64,000 bases of DNA from Methylocystis silviterrae (GTDB taxonomy: Bacteria > Pseudomonadota > Alphaproteobacteria > Rhizobiales > Beijerinckiaceae). The stretch covers positions 289,970-353,969 of the forward strand of contig NZ_JABVWW010000004.1 in the NCBI RefSeq assembly GCF_013350005.1, given 5' to 3'. The notes under the pieces are model-generated. The model made no database searches and was not told where the DNA came from. It was given only the letters and a program-made list of their open reading frames with translations. A program made the translations under genes and the position numbers. Shown one piece after another: positions 56,409 to 64,000 of this stretch (position 1 is its first letter; each line of letters opens with the position of its first letter).

Positions 56409-59180
56409 GTGAATGAGGCGGCAAGTATGAACGCTCAAGCTCCTTTACCGGGCGGCGAACGCCTTGACTTCACCGTCCGGGGCATGACCTGCGCCTCCTG
56501 CGTGTCGCATGTCGAGAAGGCGCTTGCGCATACGCCGGGCGTTAACGCCGCCAGCGTCAATCTCGCGACTGAACGGGCGGAAGTTTCGCTGGCGCCGGGG
56601 GCGAGTCTCACGCAACTCGTAAATTCGGTCTCGGACGCGGGCTACGAGGCGCTCGTCGAGACGATTGAGATTGGCGTCGGCGGCATGACCTGCGCCTCCT
56701 GCGTCTCCCATGTTGAAAAGGCGCTCAGCGCCGTTCCAGGCGTGATGGAAGCGAAAGTCAATCTCGCGACCGAACGCGCGACCGTGCGCGCGCTCGCCGG
56801 GCCTGGCCTGACAGACCGCCTGCGCCGCGCGATTTCACAGGCCGGTTATGAGCCGCGAGCGATCGAAACCGACTCCGGCGGCGCCGATCGCGAGAGGATG
56901 CGACGTGAGGAAGAGATGCGCGCGCTGCGCTTCCGCCTCATCGTCGCCGCCATTCTGACCGCGCCGATCTTCGTGGTCGAAATGGGCGGGCATCTGATTC
57001 CCGCCGTCCATCACTGGACGATGAGCGTGATCGGCGAGGCAAGGATCCGCGAGATTTCCTTCCTGCTCGCCAGCGTCGTGCTGTTTGGACCGGGCCTGGT
57101 TTTCTTCCTCAAGGGGATTCCTTCGCTGTTGCGGCGCCAGCCCGACATGAACGCGCTCGTCGCCACGGGCACGCTCAGCGCCTATCTCTATTCGGTCGTC
57201 GCGACCTTCGCGCCCCATCTGCTGCCGGCCGGCTCGGTGCATGTCTATTACGAGGCGGCGGTCGTCATCGTCACCCTGATCCTGTTCGGCCGCTATCTTG
57301 AGGCGCGCGCCAAAGGCCGCACGTCGGAGGCGATCCGCGCGCTGGCGCGGCTTCAGCCGAAGACCGCCCGCGTCGAGCGCGACGGCGCGATTGTCGACGT
57401 CGATATCGACGACGTGCGCGTCGGCGATATCGTGCTGGTGCGGCCGGGCGAGCGCATTCCGACCGACGGCGTCGTCACGCAGGGCTCGTCGCATGTCGAT
57501 GAGTCGATGGTCACCGGCGAGCCGGCGCCTGTCGCAAAACGGCTGGGCGCCGCCGTCACCGGGGCGACCGTCAACGGCTCCGGCGCGTTTTCGTTTCGCG
57601 CCACCCGCGTCGGCGCCGATACGACGCTCGCGGGCATCATCCGCATGGTCGAGCAGGCGCAGGGCGCCAAACTGCCGATTCAGGCGATGGTCGACCGCGT
57701 CACCGCCGTCTTCGTCCCCGCTGTTTTCGCCGTCGCGGTGCTGACCTTCGTCGTCTGGATGCTGATCGGTCCCGAGCCGCGACTGACTTATGCGCTCGTC
57801 AATGCGGTCGCCGTGCTCATCATCGCCTGCCCCTGCGCCATGGGGCTGGCGACGCCGGCGGCGATCATGACCGGCACCGGCCGGGCGGCGGAGCTCGGCG
57901 TGCTGTTTCGCAAGGGCGAAGCCCTGCAGACGCTGCGCGACGTGACCCTCATCGCCTTCGACAAGACCGGCACGCTGACGTATGGCAAGCCGCGGCTGAC
58001 CGATCTCGTCGCGACGCCCGGCAAGAACGAGAATGAGCTTCTGCGGCTTACCGCGAGCGTCGAGGCGCAGTCCGAACACCCCGTCGGCGCGGCGCTGGTC
58101 GTCGCGGCCAAGGCCGCGGACCTTTCGCTTTCGCCCTGCGCCGAGTTCAAATCGATCGCCGGCATGGGGGTCACGGGACTCGTCGACCGCAAGACCGTCG
58201 CCATCGGCGCCGAGCGCTTCATGACGACGCTCAGCGTCGACGCTTCACCCTTCGCGCAGGACGCCCAGAGGCTCGCCGAGGAAGGCAAGACGCCGCTTTA
58301 CGTCGCGGTCGACGGCAAGCTTGGCGCCATACTCTCCGTCGCCGACGATCTGAAGCCGACGAGCCGCGCCGCGATTGACGCGATCCATTCGCTCGGCGTG
58401 AAAACCGCGATGATCACCGGCGACGACGCGCGCACGGCGAAAGCCATCGCCGCGAGACTCGGAATTGACGAGGTCGTCGCCGGCGTCCTTCCTGACGGCA
58501 AGGTCGCGACGCTCGAACGCCTGCGCGAGGCCAACAGGATCGCCTTCGTCGGCGATGGCGTCAATGACGCGCCGGCGCTCGCCGCCGCAGACGCCGGAAT
58601 CGCCATCGGCACGGGAACCGACATTGCGATCGAAGCCGCCGACGTGGTGCTGATGTCGGGCGATCTCGCCAAGGTGCCGGCGGCGCTCGCGATCTCTCGC
58701 GCGACGATGCGCAACATCCAGCAGAATCTGTTCTGGGCGTTCGGCTATAATGTCGTGCTCATACCGGTCGCGGCGGGCGCGCTCTATCCCGTCAACGGCA
58801 TGCTGCTCTCGCCGATGTTCGGCGCCGCGGCCATGGCGCTGTCGAGCGTTTTCGTGCTGACCAATGCGCTGCGCCTGCGCCGCTTCAAAGCTCCGGTCAT
58901 CGCAAGCGCCGACGTTGGCGCGCAAGCGAGGCCGATCGAAACGCAAGCGCAGGATAAGGAATTCAAGGAGGAAGCAATGACAACGTTCAATGTGCAAGAC
59001 ATGACCTGCAATATGTGCGTGAAGCATGTCACCAAGGCGGTGCAGGCCGTCGAGCCGAACGCCGACGTGAAGGTCGATCTCGCCACCGGCAAGGTCGACG
59101 TGACGCCGGCGCCGAAAGACGCGCAGGCGCTCGCCAAGGCGATCAGCGAAGCGGGCTATCCGGCGCAGGTCGCCGCGTGA
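56409..59180 (+). CDS. copA: Copper-exporting P-type ATPase CopA with C-terminal CopZ domain
   Basis: P1B-type ATPase of 923 residues. Two N-terminal heavy-metal domains carry C28/C31 and C95/C98 in G-M-T-C-A-S-C. The ATPase core has the copper-site C-P-C (A-C-P-C-A-M-G-L), the phosphorylated D-K-T-G-T, and G-D-G-V-N-D-A-P-A. After the last helix a linker leads into a third heavy-metal domain (857-923) with C867/C870 in D-M-T-C-N-M-C, which resembles a free CopZ chaperone. An internal ATG with strong ribosome site starts exactly at that domain. GTG 56409 or ATG 56427 is the main start. It would export Cu(I) from the cytoplasm in an organism with high copper demand. Confidence 0.93.
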   Translation: MNEAASMNAQAPLPGGERLDFTVRGMTCASCVSHVEKALAHTPGVNAASVNLATERAEVSLAPGASLTQLVNSVSDAGYEALVETIEIGVGGMTCASCVSHVEKALSAVPGVMEAKVNLATERATVRALAGPGLTDRLRRAISQAGYEPRAIETDSGGADRERMRREEEMRALRFRLIVAAILTAPIFVVEMGGHLIPAVHHWTMSVIGEARIREISFLLASVVLFGPGLVFFLKGIPSLLRRQPDMNALVATGTLSAYLYSVVATFAPHLLPAGSVHVYYEAAVVIVTLILFGRYLEARAKGRTSEAIRALARLQPKTARVERDGAIVDVDIDDVRVGDIVLVRPGERIPTDGVVTQGSSHVDESMVTGEPAPVAKRLGAAVTGATVNGSGAFSFRATRVGADTTLAGIIRMVEQAQGAKLPIQAMVDRVTAVFVPAVFAVAVLTFVVWMLIGPEPRLTYALVNAVAVLIIACPCAMGLATPAAIMTGTGRAAELGVLFRKGEALQTLRDVTLIAFDKTGTLTYGKPRLTDLVATPGKNENELLRLTASVEAQSEHPVGAALVVAAKAADLSLSPCAEFKSIAGMGVTGLVDRKTVAIGAERFMTTLSVDASPFAQDAQRLAEEGKTPLYVAVDGKLGAILSVADDLKPTSRAAIDAIHSLGVKTAMITGDDARTAKAIAARLGIDEVVAGVLPDGKVATLERLREANRIAFVGDGVNDAPALAAADAGIAIGTGTDIAIEAADVVLMSGDLAKVPAALAISRATMRNIQQNLFWAFGYNVVLIPVAAGALYPVNGMLLSPMFGAAAMALSSVFVLTNALRLRRFKAPVIASADVGAQARPIETQAQDKEFKEEAMTTFNVQDMTCNMCVKHVTKAVQAVEPNADVKVDLATGKVDVTPAPKDAQALAKAISEAGYPAQVAA
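58965..58971 (+). promoter_or_regulatory. Internal ribosome binding site inside copA
   Basis: AAGGAGG lies five bases before an in-frame ATG at 58977, one of the best matches to the anti-SD sequence in the window, inside the copA coding frame. Confidence 0.6.
58977..59180 (+). CDS. copZ: CopZ-like copper chaperone from an internal start
   Basis: In-frame internal gene giving a 67-residue heavy-metal-associated protein: [14 protein letters not shown] with the copper-binding C-x-x-C at residues 11 and 14, and the full ferredoxin-like fold to G-Y-P-A-Q-V. This is the size of free CopZ proteins. It would be made from the same mRNA as CopA, alongside the fused form. Whether the internal start is used cannot be decided from sequence, and a recent gene fusion with a relic ribosome site is the alternative. 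Confidence 0.5.
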   Translation: MTTFNVQDMTCNMCVKHVTKAVQAVEPNADVKVDLATGKVDVTPAPKDAQALAKAISEAGYPAQVAA

Positions 59181-59223
59181 AGCGGCGCGCGCTTTCAACG
59201 ACGAATGACGGCGGGAGCGCGCC

Positions 59224-60111
59224 ATGACGCCTACAACGACGCGCTCGCTCGCCGGCAAGACGCTCTTCATCACGGGCGCGAGCCGAGGCATCGGCCTCGC
59301 CATCGCGATGCGCGCTGCGCGCGACGGCGCGAATGTCGTCGTCGCGGCGAAGAGCGTGACCGAAAACCCGAGAATTCCCGGCACGATCTACACAGCGGCG
59401 GCGGAGATCGAAGCAGCGGGCGGACAGGCGCTCGCCGTGCCCTGCGACATCCGTTTCGACGATCAGGTCGAGGCGGCGGTCAGTCAGGCCGCGTCCTGCT
59501 TCGGTGGGATCGACATCCTCGTCAACAACGCCAGCGCCATCGATCTGCGCGGGATCGACGCGCTCGAGATGAAGCGCTTCGATCTGATGCATCAGATCAA
59601 CGCGCGCGGAACCTATCTGTGCTGCAAGGCGGCGCTGCCGCATCTGCGCCGATCCGCCAATCCGCACATCCTGACGCTGTCGCCGCCGCTGGATTTGAAC
59701 CCGAAGTGGTTTTCTCCCAACCTCGCCTACACAATGTCGAAATATGAGATGAGCCTCGTGACGCTCGGCCTTGCACGGGATCTCGCAGCCGACGGCGTCG
59801 CCGTGAATTCGCTATGGCCGGAGACCGCAATCGCGACGGCCGCCGTCGGCAATCTTCTCGGCGGCGACGAACTGCTGCGCCGGTCCCGAAAGCCCGAGAT
59901 CGTCGCAGACGCCGCGCACGCCATTCTCATTCGTCCAGCAACGAGCTGCAGCGGCAATTTCTTCATCGACGTAAGCGTTTTGGCGGAAGAAGGCATGACC
60001 GACTTCTCGACCTACGCCGTCGATCCCAGGGTTGACGCCGTGCTCGACTTTTTCCTCGACGCGCCGATCACCGCAAAGGTGACGAAGTCGGCGTTTCACC
60101 TCGGCAAATAA
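59224..60111 (+). CDS. SDR-family oxidoreductase, HSDL2-like
   Basis: NAD(P)-dependent short-chain dehydrogenase of 295 residues. The cofactor motif T-G-A-S-R-G-I-G and N-N-A-S are present, the catalytic Tyr-Lys pair is in Y-T-M-S-K, and the Ser is in L-S-P-P. The sequence between (A-K-S-V-T-E-N-P-R-I-P-G-T-I-Y) resembles the HSDL2-type subgroup, linked to fatty acid metabolism. GGGAG precedes the ATG. It is 43 bases after copA. Confidence 0.88.
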   Translation: MTPTTTRSLAGKTLFITGASRGIGLAIAMRAARDGANVVVAAKSVTENPRIPGTIYTAAAEIEAAGGQALAVPCDIRFDDQVEAAVSQAASCFGGIDILVNNASAIDLRGIDALEMKRFDLMHQINARGTYLCCKAALPHLRRSANPHILTLSPPLDLNPKWFSPNLAYTMSKYEMSLVTLGLARDLAADGVAVNSLWPETAIATAAVGNLLGGDELLRRSRKPEIVADAAHAILIRPATSCSGNFFIDVSVLAEEGMTDFSTYAVDPRVDAVLDFFLDAPITAKVTKSAFHLGK

Positions 60112-60113
60112 CG

Positions 60114-61052
60114 CTACCCCAGCGCGGCTGCGCCCACTGCGATCGTATAGGCGCCGACCGCGGCGACGATCGCGCCTGAAACATACGGAGCGCGGGCCGC
60201 CAGCGCTTCCAATCCTGGCCAGCGCGACGCGGCGTGACGCATGCCGAGCGCCGCCGCCACCCCGACAAGCACGAGGGTCAGCGCCAGACCGACGCTGAAG
60301 CAGAGCACGAGCAGCGCGCCGAGCCCGATGCGGCCGATCTGCAGGCAAAGCAGAAGCACGGTAATCGATGCGGGACAGGGGATGAGCCCACCCGTCAGGC
60401 CGAAAAGGATGATCTGTCCGGTCGTCACCCGGCGACTGGCGAAGCGCCGCTCGATATCCAACGCATGTTCGCGCTCATGCGCGTCAGCGTAGACGGTGGG
60501 ATCGACGTCGAGAAGCTCGCGCTCGAATTCCTCTTCCTGATGGCTATGCGGAACGCCGCCGTCATCGGTGTGAACATGGGCGTGAACATCGCCGTGAACA
60601 TGCCCGTGAACATGGGCGCCGTCGTGCGAGTGGCCATGCGCCGCGCTGGCGCCGGCCGGAAGCCGTCCGCGCTCATGCGCGGGCGCCGTCACGGCTGCTG
60701 CGGCTGCGATATCGCGCCAGCTTCGCCACATCATCCAAACAGCGACGGCGATGATCAACGCGCCAGAGACAATCTGCAGATAGGGTTCGTTCGCTTCGAC
60801 GTTCAGTTGTGCGCCGACATAAAGCCCGGTCAGCGCCACGGCCCAGACGATCGCCGTATGGGAAATTGTCGCCGCGACGCCAAGCAGCACCGCTTGCGCC
60901 ACGGTTCCGCGAACCGCGACGATGAACGCCGCCATCATTGTCTTCGAGTGGCCGGGCTCGAGTCCGTGCAGCGCGCCCAAGGCCACCGCGCTCGGCGCAA
61001 AAATCCAAGCGTTCGCCGCGCCGGCGCGAAAGACTTCGGAGAGGTCGGACAT
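60114..61052 (-). CDS. rcnA: RcnA-type nickel/cobalt exporter with His-rich loop
   Basis: Membrane exporter of 312 residues. H-G-L-E-P-G-H-S-K-T in helix two and G-L-I-P-C-P-A-S-I-T-V-L in the second half are RcnA/NicO motifs. A cytoplasmic loop between them (about 135-175) has over a dozen His in H-G/H-V-H/H-A-H patterns, partly from a 12-bp DNA repeat. Family members export Ni and Co. It is convergent with the SDR gene (two bases between stops) and lies downstream of the pmo terminator. Confidence 0.88.
   Translation of the reverse strand: MSDLSEVFRAGAANAWIFAPSAVALGALHGLEPGHSKTMMAAFIVAVRGTVAQAVLLGVAATISHTAIVWAVALTGLYVGAQLNVEANEPYLQIVSGALIIAVAVWMMWRSWRDIAAAAAVTAPAHERGRLPAGASAAHGHSHDGAHVHGHVHGDVHAHVHTDDGGVPHSHQEEEFERELLDVDPTVYADAHEREHALDIERRFASRRVTTGQIILFGLTGGLIPCPASITVLLLCLQIGRIGLGALLVLCFSVGLALTLVLVGVAAALGMRHAASRWPGLEALAARAPYVSGAIVAAVGAYTIAVGAAALG
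60570..60617. repeat. Four 12-bp tandem repeats inside rcnA
   Basis: The 12-bp unit GTGAACATGGGC and close variants are repeated four times in tandem at 60570-60617. On the coding strand they give the H-V-H-G/H-V-H-A repeats of the metal-binding loop, so the loop can lengthen or shorten in steps of four residues without a frameshift. Confidence 0.85.
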
Positions 61053-61464
61053 CGTGCTCGCCGTGGGCTCCTCAGGCGCAATGCCGAGGCGATGGAAGGG
61101 GCGCGGGCCTCTCGGCGGCGCTCAAATGCTCCGCCGGTCACGAGGCAGCGTTAACTCCCCCGTATTTTATAGTGAGCGGCGCTTGATGAAACAAGCGCCA
61201 GTAGAAACAGGGAAATAGAAGCAGCACAGCGCCAAAGGCGCAAATGTTCGCGTTACGCGGGATTTCGCCGGGCGCCTGCCGAACGCCTCTCGACGCTCGG
61301 CGCAGCGTCATCGCGCAGAAGACACGTCGTCAGAGTTCGCGCGGGAAGGCGCGTCGTCATAAGAAGCCGCGCTTGGTTTGCGCGACAAGCCGCGCGGGGC
61401 GGCTCCAAACGAAAACCCCCGGCCTTTTGGGCCGGGGGCTTTTATTTCAATTCGTCAGTATCGC
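61053..61464. other. Gene-free 412 bp between pmoB and rcnA
   Basis: Both flanking genes are on the minus strand. The stretch holds the pmo terminator next to pmoB and presumably an rcnA promoter nearer 61053-61200, where the sequence is A/T-richer (around 61150-61220). No coding frame with a convincing start and no other element was recognised. Confidence 0.5.
61416..61438 (-). terminator. Rho-independent terminator of the pmoCAB operon
   Basis: On the minus strand CCCCCGGCC, five bases, GGCCGGGGG, then TTTTCGTTT, 27 bases after the pmoB stop. The nine-pair GC stem and T tail make a strong terminator. Confidence 0.95.
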
Positions 61465-62727
61465 TTAGGGCATATCGCCGGCGACGAACTTCGGAATGAC
61501 CGGTCCGCCGATTTCGGCCGCGAAGCGGCGACCCGTCGGCGAGAAGAACATCAAGAGGCCGCCGATCTGGCTGTCGGTGTCGTAAGCCAGGTCAGACAGA
61601 CGCTCGATGTCCCAACGCGCGTCCTGCACCTTCACGGCGATTTCCTTCGTCTCGCCCGGCGCGATCGGAGTCGCGTCCGTCGACAGACCGCGGTCGGCCA
61701 ACAGATAGTCCGGGAAGTCGGGCTTCGTCGTGAACACGTCAGGGTTCAGGAAGCGCAGGCCGGCCGCCGTATATTCGCCAAGGCGAAGCGGCTCGGAGGT
61801 CGTGTTCGTGACCTTGACGTTGATCGTCAGCTCACGGCCAGGAACCTTGTAGACGCCGCCGTTCAGATCGGCCGTCACGCGCTCCTTGCCGACGCCCGCC
61901 GTGCCGTCCGTCGTGAGCGGCGTCAGAGGCTTCTGCAAGCCCGCCTGAAGCGGGATCGTGCGCGGGAAGGTCGAGTTGGTCACAGCGTAGCCGACGATCG
62001 TCGCCAGAATGGTCAACGCCAGCACAATCGCGCCAATCCGCTTGTCGTCGTCGGTCACCTGCTCGTCAACCTTGCCGGTGGCGACACGGAGATACGAAGC
62101 GATGATGCCCTTGCGAACGAACCAGAACAGGATCCACGCCGCGCCAACCGCGAGCCACGGCAGATGCCACGCGTAAACGCGGCTGATGCCGTAGGTCTCG
62201 AGGTCGACCGTCGAGCCATCAAGCAACGTCACCGGATCGGTGAAGTCCTTCATGTCGCCCTTGATCTCGATCCACTGGCCGGGGCCGATGATCGGACCGC
62301 CGCCCTCGACGTTGACCTGCGCATGAACGTGCCAACGGCCCGCGCGACGACCGCGCAGGTTGATGGAGAAGGCGTAGTCGTTGCCAGGAACAAGCGACAC
62401 CGAACGCGGCGCAAACTGCTCGCCGATGAACTGCGCCGTGCGAACCAGAACCGGACCGGGCTCGCCGGCGTTCAGGAACGACACGCGCGGATTGGCGACC
62501 GCCTGCGGCCAGGCCGAGAACACATGGATCTTGCCCGACAGCACCATCTCTTCATTGACGTTCACCGTCGTCTTCGACCACTGAACGTCATACCAGTTCA
62601 ACGTGCGCATCCGAAGAAACGCCTGCTGAGACTTTTCGCCGTGCGCCGACGCAGGAGCAACAGCTCCCAGGGTCGCCGCCACAGCCGCCGCCGCGCCAAT
62701 CGCGGCGAGCTTGACGAACTTTTTCAT
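61465..62727 (-). CDS. pmoB: Particulate methane monooxygenase subunit B
   Basis: Copper-containing periplasmic subunit of 420 residues, the normal length in type II methanotrophs. The signal peptide ends A-P-A-S-A, leaving H29-G-E-K as the mature N-terminus. H29 together with H133 and H135 (R-W-H-V-H-A) forms the copper site known from pMMO structures. Two cupredoxin-like domains are joined by two membrane helices (about 180-200 and 225-250). The start at 62727 has GGGAGG upstream; the frame extends 28 codons further. It is the last gene of pmoCAB. Confidence 0.96.
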   Translation of the reverse strand: MKKFVKLAAIGAAAAVAATLGAVAPASAHGEKSQQAFLRMRTLNWYDVQWSKTTVNVNEEMVLSGKIHVFSAWPQAVANPRVSFLNAGEPGPVLVRTAQFIGEQFAPRSVSLVPGNDYAFSINLRGRRAGRWHVHAQVNVEGGGPIIGPGQWIEIKGDMKDFTDPVTLLDGSTVDLETYGISRVYAWHLPWLAVGAAWILFWFVRKGIIASYLRVATGKVDEQVTDDDKRIGAIVLALTILATIVGYAVTNSTFPRTIPLQAGLQKPLTPLTTDGTAGVGKERVTADLNGGVYKVPGRELTINVKVTNTTSEPLRLGEYTAAGLRFLNPDVFTTKPDFPDYLLADRGLSTDATPIAPGETKEIAVKVQDARWDIERLSDLAYDTDSQIGGLLMFFSPTGRRFAAEIGGPVIPKFVAGDMP

Positions 62728-62889
62728 CGATAAACCTCCCAGGTTCCTCTTCCCGGCCGCCGCCTCGCGCGCCAACCGGTCTTGTCTCTCGCAGCGGACC
62801 TTAGCTTTCAAAAAAAGCTCCCAGCCCGCCGCTCTTCTTTCTTGCAGGCCGCCGCGGCGCCCGTTCAGCGCCGCAGCCCGCGACGTGGC

Positions 62890-63648
62890 TTAGATCGTGT
62901 CGATGATCTTGGTCGTCGAATACCAACGGCCCATGAACCACCACAGGAAGTACACCATCATCGAGACGAAGCCCGAGAAGAACGCCGCAACCGGCACAAC
63001 GTCCTTACCGAAGGTGCGCAGCGTGCCGCGCTCGACCATGCGGATATATTCCGGCATCGACGTGCGGACGAAGTGGAAGCCGATCAGATCCGCAAGCGTC
63101 ATCAGCTGACCATGCTGCTCCGTCGCCTGGTGGAACGCCGCAATCGCCGGCCAGTTGTTCGGGTAGAACAACAGACCCCAGCCCAGCGAACCAACAATCG
63201 CCGTGATCACATAGGAGCCCGACAGAAGCAGGATCACGTCAAGCCAGATCGCCGGAACGATCAGAGCGGACGGGAACACAAGGCTGATCGGGAAGTAGGT
63301 CCAGCCCCAGAAGTTGACGTAGCGGTTGATCCACTCGCCAATCAGCAGGCCAAGAGCCGCGAACACCGCGCCGAACGGCAGACGGAAGTTCACCCACCAG
63401 AACGCCTGCGCCGCGGCGCAGAAGGTCACGCCGAGAATCGGCACGACCGTCGGCCACATACGACGATCCTTCCAGTCAACCCAGAAGTCCCAGTCGCCCG
63501 CCGTCAGCATGAAGTGGACGTGGTAGCCGCCAAGAACGGCGAAGAACAGAAGAACAAGAAGCATCCAGTCGACCGTCTGAACGCAACCCGCCGCCTCGGC
63601 GACGGAGTTGAACGGACCGACCGCCCCCCCGCTTTTCGATTGTGACAT
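62890..63648 (-). CDS. pmoA: Particulate methane monooxygenase subunit A
   Basis: Membrane subunit of 252 residues with seven helices. It starts M-S-Q-S-K-S-G-G-A-V-G-P-F and has the well-known G-D-W-D-F-W and P-N-N-W-P-A-I-A-A-F-H regions used as primer targets in methanotroph surveys. The sequence matches the PmoA1 type of Methylocystis/Methylosinus rather than PmoA2. AAGGAG precedes the ATG. It oxidises methane to methanol as part of the PmoABC trimer. Confidence 0.97.
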   Translation of the reverse strand: MSQSKSGGAVGPFNSVAEAAGCVQTVDWMLLVLLFFAVLGGYHVHFMLTAGDWDFWVDWKDRRMWPTVVPILGVTFCAAAQAFWWVNFRLPFGAVFAALGLLIGEWINRYVNFWGWTYFPISLVFPSALIVPAIWLDVILLLSGSYVITAIVGSLGWGLLFYPNNWPAIAAFHQATEQHGQLMTLADLIGFHFVRTSMPEYIRMVERGTLRTFGKDVVPVAAFFSGFVSMMVYFLWWFMGRWYSTTKIIDTI

Positions 63649-63924
63649 CACTCTTCTCCTTGGTGTTTCTCGAACCCGTAAAGCCCGAGTTCTTTCCTTA
63701 TGGCCTCCGGCAGGCCTTCCCGCCGCCGGCGCCCGGACGGCGGAGCTCCCGCCGGCCGCATCGCTTGAAGCCCTTCGCCCCCGATCGACCCAGAGCCCGA
63801 AGACCCCTGCTCGACCGCAACAAGCCAACCCACGCGCGAAAGCGACAGGCAAAAGCTCTCTTGTTTTCGCGAAAAGCTCCGGACCAGACGCCGCCCGCCA
63901 CGGCGAGCGGCGCGCCAGTCTCAA
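63649..63924 (-). other. pmoC-pmoA intergenic spacer, 276 bp
   Basis: A long spacer within the operon, as usual for pmoCAB. It is very GC-rich with several short inverted repeats (for example GGCCT/AGGCC near 63700), which may stabilise or process the transcript. The pmoA frame is open into it, but the ribosome site sets the pmoA start at 63648. No separate gene was recognised. Confidence 0.5.
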
Positions 63925-64000
63925 TTACTCGGTCAGGAGGGCGACGCCTTCCTTGCCGATCAGACGCTGAATGTTGATCAGCAGCTGAAGCACGACGCCG
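63925..64000 (-). CDS. pmoC: Particulate methane monooxygenase subunit C, 3' end (partial)
   Basis: The last 24 codons and the TAA stop are visible: G-V-V-L-Q-L-L-I-N-I-Q-R-L-I-G-K-E-G-V then A-L-L-T-E. This is the conserved PmoC C-terminus. The rest of the gene, with the active-site copper ligands and the operon promoter, lies beyond the window. Confidence 0.9.
   Translation of the reverse strand, partial: GVVLQLLINIQRLIGKEGVALLTE

Overview
The window is high-GC alphaproteobacterial DNA from an aerobic type II methanotroph, most like Methylocystis or Methylosinus. The clearest marker is the particulate methane monooxygenase operon at the right edge, on the minus strand: the last codons of pmoC, then complete pmoA and pmoB. 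PmoA has the 252-residue length and sequence of the common Methylocystaceae PmoA1. A hopanoid RND transporter (HpnN), cobalamin and biotin synthesis, and copper and nickel/cobalt handling fit the same lifestyle. No rRNA, tRNA, CRISPR array, insertion sequence or prophage gene was recognised, so the region reads as chromosomal.

Layout. 1-1.6 kb: a two-component system whose kinase is cut by the window edge. 1.8-10.8 kb: a seven-gene operon with a SulP anion permease followed by a membrane complex related to Hyf/complex I (hyfB, C, E, F, G, I). Its large subunit lacks the usual nickel-iron cysteine pairs, so it belongs with the non-hydrogenase 'Ehr-like' complexes. 11-14 kb: an OprP-type porin and a periplasmic HAD phosphatase. 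14.6-19.2 kb: a multi-PAS/GAF HWE kinase, a DUF4239 membrane protein, a methyltransferase and a zinc-ribbon protein. 19.2-22.4 kb: a tryptophanase and a membrane protein with three copies of a W-x4-F-[KR]-R motif. 22.6-30.9 kb: a lytic transglycosylase, a periplasmic protein predicted to begin with His after signal cleavage, a BI-1 protein, CcdA, a DUF1624 protein, HpnN and a DUF2147 protein. 31.2-40.3 kb: a four-gene tripartite RND exporter of MdtABC/MuxABC type. 40.4-44.8 kb: a cobalamin operon (cobK-cobQ-cobD-bluB). 45-48.5 kb: fused indolepyruvate ferredoxin oxidoreductase. 48.8-52.3 kb: DUF1007 plus a NicO metal exporter, then FadD. 52.4-55.8 kb: biotin operon bioF-bioD-bioA led by a ClpX-type zinc-finger/HTH gene, with two identical-arm palindromes upstream. 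55.9-61 kb: a lipid-type methyltransferase, a copper ATPase with a CopZ-like domain fused at its C-terminus, an SDR and an RcnA exporter. 61.4-64 kb: pmoBAC.

How it fits together. Several loci handle the metals that methane oxidation and B12 need: CopA/CopZ and perhaps the His-N-terminus protein for copper near pMMO, and two NicO/RcnA exporters beside cobalamin synthesis. The most unusual parts are the SulP plus Ehr-like complex, the zinc-finger/HTH gene with palindromes at the head of the biotin operon, and a strong internal ribosome binding site that could release free CopZ from the copA frame.
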